Assembly (NCBI GenBank): GCA_947441695.1
Contig: CANEUK010000027.1
Location: forward strand, 1 to 10,853
Direction: 5' to 3'
Source: Rickettsiales bacterium
GTDB taxonomy: Bacteria; Pseudomonadota; Alphaproteobacteria; Rickettsiales; UBA1997
Length of the DNA stretch: 10,853 nt
Below the pieces are notes generated by a model, which ran no database searches, had not been told where the DNA came from, and saw only the letters and a program-made list of their open reading frames with translations. Below, one piece after another: positions 1 through 6,298 of this stretch. Within the stretch, counting starts at the first letter, position 1. Every line of letters begins with the position of its first letter. The translations under genes were made by a program, and so were the position numbers.

Positions 1-296
1 ACTTTGCCAATCATTACCCAAAATTAATCTCTCACGCTATTATCTGCGACGGCAGAAGATGTCCAATTTCTGCCGATGTGAATTTAAAAATTCTGATGTT
101 TGAAGCCAATGACACTTCAACCGATATTGGCGTAATTCCCGACGAAGGAACCAAGCAAAATCCAAAAAGAGTAAATTTGGAATGGGTTGTTGCAAAACCA
201 AAAAATGCTTTGCACATGAGCTACACAGATGAAGGAGCCAAGCAAGTGCATAACTTTGTTACGAAGTCGATTAACTGGTTTTTGAATTTAGGTTAA
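1..296 (+). CDS. 3' end of a possible alpha/beta-hydrolase (partial)
   Basis: The frame is open from the window edge (first complete codon at 3) to a TAA at 294-296, about 97 residues, so the start lies outside the window. The fragment reads like the end of an alpha/beta-hydrolase fold. A beta-strand (LISHAIICDG) is followed by a second strand, LKILMFEAND, carrying an acid. A third strand (LEWVVAKPKN) then runs into a candidate catalytic His (ALHMSY), and a closing amphipathic helix ends in INWFLNL. Strand-acid, strand-His and final helix is the usual order in that fold. The nucleophile elbow would be upstream and is not visible, so the family is an inference and no substrate can be proposed. 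A GTG at 78 could be taken as a start but would cut through the fold. No convincing T-tract terminator follows. Confidence 0.5.
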   Translation, partial: FANHYPKLISHAIICDGRRCPISADVNLKILMFEANDTSTDIGVIPDEGTKQNPKRVNLEWVVAKPKNALHMSYTDEGAKQVHNFVTKSINWFLNLG

Positions 297-310
297 AACT
301 TTAATCGCCA

Positions 311-396
311 AACGGTATTTGTAATCCCGTCCTCACATTCAGTTCAATTTTAAGGCAAGAAATGAAGGTTTGGACTGGGTTTGCAAACCCAGTCCA
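311..396. repeat. Palindromic intergenic repeat region
   Basis: Two inverted repeats lie about 45 bp apart. Positions 371-396 are a perfect 26-bp palindrome centred on TTTGCAAA with GGACTGGG arms. Positions 313-329 (CGGTATTTGTAATCCCG) are an imperfect palindrome of similar design: GG, then ATT-TGT-AAT, then CC. Paired units of similar composition look like a dispersed palindromic element (REP- or RPE-like) rather than a gene. The larger stem could form an RNA hairpin on either strand, but no clean U-tract follows, so terminator function is doubtful. The 14-mer at 314-327 recurs inverted at 10138-10151, which favours a dispersed repeat. Confidence 0.5.
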
Positions 397-478
397 GCGG
401 AAGGCTACCGTGTTTTCCGGTTTCAACCTCAAATTTCGATTTACAATCGCCGCAAATTAATTTTTCAGTGCCACTCAT
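350..478 (-). CDS. Small CxxC protein, possible zinc-ribbon, possibly 3'-altered
   Basis: This is a 42-codon ORF beginning MSGTEKLICGDCKSKFEVET and ending at TAA. It has a Cys-x2-Cys knuckle at residues 9-12 (ICGDCKSKFEV) and a third Cys at residue 32 in the context LDWVC, which recalls half of a small zinc ribbon. No fourth Cys follows. Its ATG (478-476) overlaps a TGA (477-475) that would end the RDD gene upstream if one copy of the 61-bp duplication were absent, so the two were probably translationally coupled. The last third of the ORF is encoded by the palindromic repeat (371-396), so the original C-terminus, perhaps with the missing Cys, may have been overwritten. There is no Shine-Dalgarno sequence. 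I do not recognise a named family. Confidence 0.4.
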   Translation of the reverse strand: MSGTEKLICGDCKSKFEVETGKHGSLPLDWVCKPSPNLHFLP

Positions 479-482
479 ATTT

Positions 483-601
483 TTTTACCATAAAAGACTC
501 GCGCGTTACAAATTAGATCGTGAAGCGCAGTTTTTTCGGCCTCTTTTACCATAAAAGACTCGCGTGTTACAAATTAGATCGTGAAGCGCAGTTTTTTCGG
601 C
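483..601. repeat. 61-bp tandem duplication inside the RDD gene
   Basis: Positions 483-540 and 544-601 are two 58-bp copies with one mismatch (CGCGCG against CGCGTG), offset by 61 bp. They start at TTTTACCATAAAAGACTCGC and end at CAGTTTTTTCGGC. Because 61 is not a multiple of 3, the duplication changes the reading frame of the minus-strand RDD gene after its first-read copy. Near-identity of the copies points to a recent event. Confidence 0.95.
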
Positions 602-994
602 GGTGAAAATTATTGGTAAATAGCCAAGTCCCAAAGTTGCGGAGCTAAATAATCCAGCAAGCGAGCGAGCGATTGATTTGGCAACGCTTAGTTTTGAGCC
701 GTCACGATTTCCAACATAAATTTCCATAGTTCTTTTACCCAAAGTTGCCTGTTTTTTGCGGGATAAAAAATAAGCAGCGTAGGCGAAATTCACGACGTAA
801 AACATGTAATCAAAATAGGGATTTTCGTAAGAATCAATTAAATCGGGAAAGCGAATAATTTGCATTAAGGGAAAATCATTTAACATTAATGCGCCAAGCA
901 GAATCATAAAAATTGGCAAAAGAAATACTATATCAAGCAATCCCGCTAAAACTCTAACCCAGAAACCAGCATATATTGGTTGTTCGATCGTCAT
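506..994 (-). CDS. RDD family membrane protein, C-terminus frameshifted
   Basis: This 162-residue inner-membrane protein of the RDD family has unknown specific function; some relatives have been linked to ion or compatible-solute transport. The hallmark residues are present: Arg14 and Asp21 in FWVRVLAGLLDIVFLLP at the first membrane segment, and a late Asp139 in KTALHDLICNTRVFYG. Three hydrophobic segments are visible (about 17-38, 62-78, 112-131). The central QATLGKRTMEIYV followed by RDGSKLSVAKSIARSL is typical of the family. It starts 2 nt after the nadE stop, so it belongs to that operon. The last 12 residues (RGRKNCASRSNL) are a second copy of the preceding 58 bp read in a different frame. 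With a single copy the protein would end FYGKKI and stop at TGA 477-475. The family core is intact, so function may survive. Confidence 0.88.
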   Translation of the reverse strand: MTIEQPIYAGFWVRVLAGLLDIVFLLPIFMILLGALMLNDFPLMQIIRFPDLIDSYENPYFDYMFYVVNFAYAAYFLSRKKQATLGKRTMEIYVGNRDGSKLSVAKSIARSLAGLFSSATLGLGYLPIIFTAEKTALHDLICNTRVFYGKRGRKNCASRSNL

Positions 995-996
995 AG

Positions 997-2637
997 TTAA
1001 ATTATAAATTTATTAGTCACCGGATATCGCCAATCAAGGCCAAACGACATTTCAGAAATTCTCACGCCAAGGCAAGATTGCGAGCGTTTATATTCGCTGC
1101 GATAAAAAAGATTAGCAATTTTTTCTACCAATTCTTGTTCAAAACCAAAAGCAATAATTTCTAAAACCAAGCGTTTTTCCTCAATCAAATAAAATAAAAT
1201 CTTATCTAAAATTTCATATTCTGGCAGCGAATCGCTGTCTTTTTGATTTGGTCGTAATTCTGCGGTTGGCGCTTTGGTGATAATATTTTGCGGAATCAAA
1301 TTTTTGTGAGGAAAAATAGAAATATTAGGCACATTTTGATTACGCCAATTGGCTAATTCATAAACTCGAGTTTTATATAAATCCTTGATCGGATTAAAAG
1401 CGCCGCACATGTCGCCATAAAGCGTGGCGTAGCCGCAAGCTAATTCTGATTTATTGCCGGTCGAAAGCAAAAGCGCGCCAGAATTGTTAGAAAGTGCCAT
1501 TAAAATATTGCCGCGAATGCGGGATTGTAAATTTTCTTTGGCTAAATCCGAAATCTCACCCAGCGTTTCAAGCATTGTTTCCAAAGCGCTTTCGATGGAA
1601 ATAATTTTTAATTCTAAATCTAAATTGCGACCGCAGCTTTTGGCGTCAATCATTGAGTTTTCAGAATTAAAACGACTTGGCAAAGCATAAAGTTCTACAT
1701 TTTGAGCGCCCAAAGCGTCAACGGCAATTGTGGCAACCAAGGCCGAATCAATGCCGCCCGACATTCCGAGCAAAACTTTTACAAAACCATTTTTTTGGAT
1801 GTAATCGCGAAGCCCCAAAACGCAGGCTGAATAATCCCGAGCTTCTTGGTTGCTTAAGGATAATTCGCGATTTTTTGTTTTTAGTTCGCCAGATTTTTCA
1901 AGTTCAACCACACCAAAATCTTCAATAAATTCGCCAAGTTGCAAAATTTCTTCGCCCTTTTGGTTCATGGCAAAACTGCCGCCATCAAACACCAAGCCAT
2001 CTTGCGCCCCAACTTGATTTACATAAATTAATGGTTTGCCTAAATTTTTGACAAAATTTTGCGCAACTTTTTGGCGAGTTAAATGTTTTTTGCTCGAATA
2101 AGGCGAGGCGTTAATTGCAATTACGCCGTCTAAAATTTGTTCTTGTAGTAAAAATAGATTTTTGACATCCCACAAATCTTCGCAGATTAAAAACGCCAAA
2201 TTAAGCCCGCGAAATTCAACCACCGACAAAGCAACGGCACTTTCAAAATAACGCTTTTCGTCAAATACGCCTTGGTTTGCCAAAGTTTTTTTGTGAGTGA
2301 TTTTTTTTATTTCGCCGTTTTCAATTAAAATGGCCGAATTGTAAAAAATTTCTTTTTTGGCTCGATTAATTTCAAAAGTTGGCGCGCCAAGCAAAATTGC
2401 ACATTTTGAGCCTTTGGTTGCGGCGGCAATTTCAAGAATTTTTTCTTTTGCGGCTTCAAAAAAATATTTTTTATTCCATAAATCGCGGCACGGATAACCG
2501 CAAATTGTCATCTCGCAAAAAACCACCAAATCGCACCCTTCTTGATTTGCGCGCTCAAACTCGCGCATAATTTTTGCCGCGTTTAAGTTAAAATCGCCAA
2601 CTGAATTGTTAATCTGCGCTAAATAAATTTTTACCAA
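997..2637 (-). CDS. nadE: Glutamine-dependent NAD+ synthetase
   Basis: This 546-residue cytosolic enzyme makes NAD+ from deamido-NAD+, ATP and glutamine, the last step of NAD synthesis. The N-terminal nitrilase-type glutaminase domain (about 1-260) carries the expected triad: Glu42 (FCEMTICGYP), Lys116 (HKKTLANQGVFDE) and Cys152 (LICEDLWD). The C-terminal synthetase domain has the ATP-pyrophosphatase P-loop SGGIDS at 293-298. It also has the conserved STGNKSELACGYATLYGD (392-409) leading into GAFNPIKDLYKT. Its length matches the two-domain family. The start is TTG at 2637, supported by AGAGGT five bases upstream (2648-2643) and by an N-terminus that fits the family (VKIYLAQINNSVGDFNLNA). It lies 22 nt after the antiporter gene and 2 nt before the RDD gene, so all are probably cotranscribed. 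Confidence 0.97.
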   Translation of the reverse strand: MVKIYLAQINNSVGDFNLNAAKIMREFERANQEGCDLVVFCEMTICGYPCRDLWNKKYFFEAAKEKILEIAAATKGSKCAILLGAPTFEINRAKKEIFYNSAILIENGEIKKITHKKTLANQGVFDEKRYFESAVALSVVEFRGLNLAFLICEDLWDVKNLFLLQEQILDGVIAINASPYSSKKHLTRQKVAQNFVKNLGKPLIYVNQVGAQDGLVFDGGSFAMNQKGEEILQLGEFIEDFGVVELEKSGELKTKNRELSLSNQEARDYSACVLGLRDYIQKNGFVKVLLGMSGGIDSALVATIAVDALGAQNVELYALPSRFNSENSMIDAKSCGRNLDLELKIISIESALETMLETLGEISDLAKENLQSRIRGNILMALSNNSGALLLSTGNKSELACGYATLYGDMCGAFNPIKDLYKTRVYELANWRNQNVPNISIFPHKNLIPQNIITKAPTAELRPNQKDSDSLPEYEILDKILFYLIEEKRLVLEIIAFGFEQELVEKIANLFYRSEYKRSQSCLGVRISEMSFGLDWRYPVTNKFII

Positions 2638-2642
2638 AAATT

Positions 2643-2648
2643 ACCTCT
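2643..2648 (-). promoter_or_regulatory. Ribosome binding site deciding the nadE TTG start
   Basis: On the minus strand AGAGGT is followed by five bases and then TTG. It is the only strong Shine-Dalgarno sequence I found next to a start in this window. It settles the non-ATG start, because the next in-frame ATG (residue 24) would remove the first strand of the glutaminase domain. Confidence 0.75.
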
Positions 2649-2659
2649 GTTTAATTTGG

Positions 2660-4381
2660 TTATTTTTCTTCTGATTCGTCGTAGAGAATCACACTTTTCA
2701 TTACTTCTAGGTTAATGTCGCGAAATGCGTTTAAGGCGTTGTTGATTTCTGAATTACTCACGCCAACCGAAGCAAGAGCCGCGTTGCTAAGTTGCAAACC
2801 AGTTTCTAGGTTTTTTGAAACCACCAAACTGGCTCCAACTTTTTTAAAACGATCGGCGTTATTTATGTTTTCTGACTTGGTAATAACCGAAATATTTGGA
2901 AAATTTTCGTGAATAAAGCGGGTAATTTTTATGCAGGCAATTTCGTCTTCTAGGGCAACAATAACTGACTCGCAGCGTTCAACGCCAACATAACGTAAAA
3001 TATCAATATTCATGGCGTCGCCATAATAGATGTTGTAGCCGTTGTTTTTTTCAATACGAACCAAGCGGTGATTATTTTCTAAAACCACATAATTAATGCC
3101 GCGTTTGCGCAAAATATAAGAAACAATTCTACCAACTTTGGTAAAACCAATAACGATAACGTGCTTGGAAATATCACCAATTTCTCTTTTAATTTTATTG
3201 TCGTGCAAAACTTCTTTGGTATAAAGACGAGCTTTTAATTTGCGCCCCAAAGCCGCCAATAAAGGAGTTAAAGCCATAGTAAAAGTCACAACCGTCATTA
3301 AAAATTGTGACAAATCAACTTCCATAAAACGTTGTTGAACCGCCATCAAAAACACTACAAACGCAAACTCGCCGCCTTGAGCCAACAAAAATCCAGCATG
3401 AATTGCGGGTGCCAAAGGAAAACGAAAAGCAAAACACAAACCAACAATTATCAGGCTTTTTAGTATAATCAGCCCAAGCGAAACCATCACGATATATGGC
3501 AAACTCGAAAGCAATAAATCAAAATCAAACGACATTCCAATGGTCATAAAAAACAAACCAAGCAACAGCGATTTCAACGACAGAATTTCTTCTTCAACCC
3601 TATATTTATATTCAGTTTCGGCAACCATCAAACCAGCAATAAAAGCACCCAAAGCAAAAGACAAACCCATATAACTACTTAAAAAAGCCGAACCCAAAAT
3701 TACAATCAAAGTGAAGCTTAAAAATAGCACGTCGCTTTTGGCTTCGGCAATTAAGCGATAAACCGGGCGCAACAATAAACGACCAACGGCAAAAATAATT
3801 CCCATAGCTATAATTGCGTCAATTAAGGCTCCGCCAAGCGCGTTGACAATATTTAAGTCGGTTTTAGTAAGCAAAGGCAACAACACCAAAATTGGAATCA
3901 CCGCTAAATCTTGCATCAACAAAATTGAAAAAGATAAACGCCCAACTCGGGTTGATTGTTCGCCATGTTCGGCAATTACTTGCATGACAATTGCGGTTGA
4001 AGACAAAGCCAAAGCGCTGCCAATTACAATTGAACTATCCAAAGACAAGTTAAAGAAATATTTACAAATCAAAGAAATTGCCGCCGAAGTAAGAATAACC
4101 TGCAAACTACCAAAACCTAAAACATATTTACGCATTGCAAATAAGCGGCTGAAAGTGAGTTCTAAGCCAATTGCAAAAAGCAAAAATACAATTCCTAGTT
4201 CGGCAATTGATTTAGTGGTTTCGGTGCTGGTTAAAACGCCAAATCCAAAAGGTCCAATAGCGGCTCCCGAAACCAAATATCCCAAGGCTGGACTTAATCC
4301 AAGTTGTTTAAAAATAATTACAATTGCTACCGAAGCGAAGAGCAAAATTAAAATGTCGCGCAGATAAGAAATATCGTGCAT
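2660..4381 (-). CDS. CPA2-family monovalent cation/H+ antiporter with RCK domain (KefB/KefC-like)
   Basis: This 573-residue inner-membrane protein has a proton antiporter domain followed by a cytoplasmic Rossmann-type RCK/TrkA-N domain. It probably exchanges K+ (or Na+) for H+ in pH and potassium control. The membrane part (about 1-380) carries LGLSPALGYLVSGAAIGPFG (27-46), FLLFAIGLELTFSRL (66-80), ALSSTAIVMQ (125-134) and the Gln-Asp pair of LLMQDLAVIP (157-158). QGGEFAFV lies at 335-342. The RCK domain begins at HVIVIGFTKVGR (407-418) and has the later GDAMN (454-458) typical of nucleotide binding. Its glycine motif reads GFTKVG, with Thr in place of the usual middle Gly. It starts at ATG 4381 without a Shine-Dalgarno and heads the minus-strand cluster. 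KefB and KefC cannot be separated from the sequence alone, and no KefF/KefG partner gene is nearby. Confidence 0.92.
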   Translation of the reverse strand: MHDISYLRDILILLFASVAIVIIFKQLGLSPALGYLVSGAAIGPFGFGVLTSTETTKSIAELGIVFLLFAIGLELTFSRLFAMRKYVLGFGSLQVILTSAAISLICKYFFNLSLDSSIVIGSALALSSTAIVMQVIAEHGEQSTRVGRLSFSILLMQDLAVIPILVLLPLLTKTDLNIVNALGGALIDAIIAMGIIFAVGRLLLRPVYRLIAEAKSDVLFLSFTLIVILGSAFLSSYMGLSFALGAFIAGLMVAETEYKYRVEEEILSLKSLLLGLFFMTIGMSFDFDLLLSSLPYIVMVSLGLIILKSLIIVGLCFAFRFPLAPAIHAGFLLAQGGEFAFVVFLMAVQQRFMEVDLSQFLMTVVTFTMALTPLLAALGRKLKARLYTKEVLHDNKIKREIGDISKHVIVIGFTKVGRIVSYILRKRGINYVVLENNHRLVRIEKNNGYNIYYGDAMNIDILRYVGVERCESVIVALEDEIACIKITRFIHENFPNISVITKSENINNADRFKKVGASLVVSKNLETGLQLSNAALASVGVSNSEINNALNAFRDINLEVMKSVILYDESEEK

Positions 4382-4519
4382 TTTATTTTTTTAAATGAGT
4401 TTAAGATTGAAAAAAAAGCTGCTTTGTAATTGCCAATTGAGATTGTTTTTTTATAAAAACGCAAGCCCTACGCAATCAATAAATTCCTTATTAAAACTGA
4501 TAATTTTATTTCCATTTAA
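4382..4519. promoter_or_regulatory. Divergent promoter region between kefB-like and dcd genes
   Basis: This 138-bp A/T-rich spacer separates two divergent operons, so it should hold a promoter for each. On the plus strand a plausible sigma-70 site is TTGCCA (4430-4435), 16 bp, TATAAA (4452-4457), giving a leader of roughly 55 nt before dcd. I could not pick a convincing site for the minus strand. No riboswitch-like structure is seen. Confidence 0.45.
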
Positions 4520-5089
4520 ATGAGCATTCTTTCCGACAAATCAATTGCCGAATTTGCTGTAAAACAAAAAATGATCGAACCATTTTGCGCCAATCAAGTT
4601 AGGTTTGACGAAGCAGGAAATAAAATAATTTCTTATGGAAATTCGTCTTATGGCTACGACGCCAGAGTTTCTAACGAGTTCAAAATTTTTACCAACATTG
4701 ATTCTGCGGTGGTTGATCCTAAAAATTTTTGCGAAACAAGTTTTGTAAATCGCACCACCAACGTTTGTATAATTCCGCCAAACAGCTTTGCCTTGGCTCG
4801 CACCATAGAATATTTTAAAATTCCCAAAGATATTTTGGTGGTTTGCGTTGGCAAATCAACCTACGCCAGATGCGGAATTATTGTAAACGTAACGCCTTTA
4901 GAACCGGGTTGGGAAGGACACGTAACGCTAGAATTTTCTAATACCACGCCGCTTCCTGCTAAAATTTACGCTTTTGAAGGCGCGTGCCAATTTTTATTCT
5001 TTAAAGGCGATCAACCTTGCGAAATTTCTTACGACCAGCGCGCTGGCAAATATATGAAACAAACCGGAGTTACTTTGCCCAAAGTATGA
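4520..5089 (+). CDS. dcd: dCTP deaminase
   Basis: This 189-residue cytosolic enzyme deaminates dCTP to dUTP, the precursor for dUMP and then dTTP. Family signatures are continuous: SSYGYDAR (42-49), VVCVGKSTYARCGI (107-120), VNVTPLEPGWEGHVTLEFSN (122-141) and the Gln of EGACQFLFF (153-161). Residues matching the E. coli catalytic set are Ser113, Arg117 and Glu138. Its length is normal for the homotrimeric family (about 185-195). There is no Shine-Dalgarno before ATG 4520. Its last codons (CCC AAA GTA TGA) overlap the ATG of the next gene by 4 nt, indicating translational coupling. It heads the dcd, dioxygenase-like, rbfA, dxr operon. Confidence 0.96.
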   Translation: MSILSDKSIAEFAVKQKMIEPFCANQVRFDEAGNKIISYGNSSYGYDARVSNEFKIFTNIDSAVVDPKNFCETSFVNRTTNVCIIPPNSFALARTIEYFKIPKDILVVCVGKSTYARCGIIVNVTPLEPGWEGHVTLEFSNTTPLPAKIYAFEGACQFLFFKGDQPCEISYDQRAGKYMKQTGVTLPKV

Positions 5090-5898
5090 CTATAACCAAA
5101 CTGATTCAAGATCTCGATTTTTATAAAAATCAAAAATCTATTGAAGATTTGTCAATTCAATCGACGCGAAGCAATTCAAAGGTTGCCAAATTCAAGCAAA
5201 GTTTGAATTTGATTAAACATAAACAAATTTACACATTTTTTTGGCTGTTTTTTTTCACAGCTACAAGTCTGGCGCAAAACCCACCAACCCAAAATTTACA
5301 AACTCTGCCCGCAGCTTTTACGCCTCAAAAACCAACTCCTTCACGCTTTTTTGCGGCAGATCTTTCAATGCCCGACACTTTTTCTACTACAAATAACTTA
5401 GCTAAAAAAGTTGGATCATTTTATCGCGCTTTTGGTGAAATAATTTTTTTACAAGGCACCATAACCGACTCTTTCAATGTTCCAATCGAAGGCGCCATAA
5501 TCGAAATTTGGCAAACCAATTCAGCGGGAAAATATCACACCTTGCTTGAACCAAATAGCGAGTATGTTGATAAATATTTTAATATGTCTGGTCGCGCCAT
5601 TACCGACAATTTGGGAAATTATCATTTTATTACTATCATGCCCGGAAGTTCTGCCGGAAGGGCTCCGCACATTAACATGAACATTTATCATCCAAAATTT
5701 GGCAAGCTTGAAACCGAAATGTATTTTGACTCTCATCCTTACAACGAAAGCGATTACCAGTTTTTGGCCTACGAAGAAGAAGAGCGCAAAATGATTACCG
5801 CCAAAGTTCAAAATTCAGAAGTATTAAACCCAAAATCAATCAAACTTTGCACCTTCAACATTACAATGAAAGGCGTTCAACAATATAAAAAATTCTAA
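5086..5898 (+). CDS. Secreted or membrane-anchored intradiol-dioxygenase-like protein, iron site incomplete
   Basis: This 270-residue protein has a C-terminal domain homologous to the beta chain of protocatechuate 3,4-dioxygenase (about 113-225): FGEIIFLQGTITD, EGAIIEIWQTNSAGKYHT, GRAITDNLGNYHFITIMPG, GRAPHINMNIYHP. In true enzymes Fe(III) is held by two Tyr and two His. Here the first Tyr (Y150, GKYHT) and first His (H195) align. The second Tyr is replaced (PGSSAG, S189, where enzymes have PGPYPW) and the second His is Asn197 (HIN for HIH). Ring cleavage is therefore doubtful, and a binding role is an inference. Residues 48-63 (YTFFWLFFFTATSLAQ) form a signal peptide or anchor with an AxA-like end, followed by a Pro/Thr-rich linker. 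I chose ATG 5086 because it overlaps the dcd stop as ATGA. TTG codons at 5203 or 5209 would give a more normal signal peptide. Confidence 0.82.
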   Translation: MTITKLIQDLDFYKNQKSIEDLSIQSTRSNSKVAKFKQSLNLIKHKQIYTFFWLFFFTATSLAQNPPTQNLQTLPAAFTPQKPTPSRFFAADLSMPDTFSTTNNLAKKVGSFYRAFGEIIFLQGTITDSFNVPIEGAIIEIWQTNSAGKYHTLLEPNSEYVDKYFNMSGRAITDNLGNYHFITIMPGSSAGRAPHINMNIYHPKFGKLETEMYFDSHPYNESDYQFLAYEEEERKMITAKVQNSEVLNPKSIKLCTFNITMKGVQQYKKF

Positions 5899-5899
5899 A

Positions 5900-6298
5900 A
5901 TGAAATCACAAAGACAACTTCAAATTGGCGAAACCATCAAACGAGTTATCTCGGACATATTTTTGCGCGACGATATTTTTTTCAACAAACAAGGAACATA
6001 TATCACCGTTTCGCAAGCCGACGCAAGCCCCAACGCCAAAAATGTCAAAATTTTTGTCAATATTTTTGGAAATGACGCAGCGCACGAAAAATTGATTGCA
6101 AAACTAAATGAAATGGCGCCGCATTTTCGTTTTCAAATTGCTAAAAAAGTGGCGTTGCGCGTGGTTCCAGAAATTGATTTTGTGTTGGATAAAACCCAAA
6201 AAAATGCTTTTGATATTTCTACAATAATTGACCAAGAAGCCCAAAAATTTAACGAAATTGCCAAACCAACCAAGAAAAAAACCAGAAAGAAAAAATGA
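5900..6298 (+). CDS. rbfA: 30S ribosome-binding factor A
   Basis: This 132-residue cytosolic assembly factor binds the 30S subunit through a single KH-like fold and helps mature the 5' end of 16S rRNA, especially in the cold. It opens with the usual RQLQIGETIKRVISDIFLRD helix. The strand ITVSQADASPNAKNVKIFVN (35-54) follows, then the diagnostic RFQIAKKVALRVVPEIDFVLD (77-97), where RxxPEIxFxxD is the family signature. The tail is basic and lysine-rich (KPTKKKTRKKK, 122-132), which would suit rRNA contact. Length is normal for the family. It starts one base after the preceding stop and its TGA overlaps the dxr ATG, so it is locked into the operon. Confidence 0.93.
   Translation: MKSQRQLQIGETIKRVISDIFLRDDIFFNKQGTYITVSQADASPNAKNVKIFVNIFGNDAAHEKLIAKLNEMAPHFRFQIAKKVALRVVPEIDFVLDKTQKNAFDISTIIDQEAQKFNEIAKPTKKKTRKKK

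Noticed and set aside
371..396. Perfect palindrome as a rho-independent terminator for the gene ending at 296 or for the minus-strand operon
   Set aside because: There is no run of T after the stem on either strand. It is better explained as a repeat, although termination is not excluded.
483..601. Two repeats considered as the start of a CRISPR array or iterons
   Set aside because: There are only two units, the repeats abut almost directly with a 3-bp gap, and the unit is coding sequence of the RDD gene.
3843..4367. 174-codon plus-strand ORF opposite the antiporter gene
   Set aside because: It is the mirror of a confident membrane-protein gene, and its translation is low-complexity (Lys/Ile/Ala/Pro) with no domain.
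5017..5085. Upstream in-frame ATG giving a 293-residue dioxygenase-like protein
   Set aside because: It would overlap dcd by 73 nt. The ATGA overlap at 5086 is the standard coupled arrangement and matches the other junctions in this operon.
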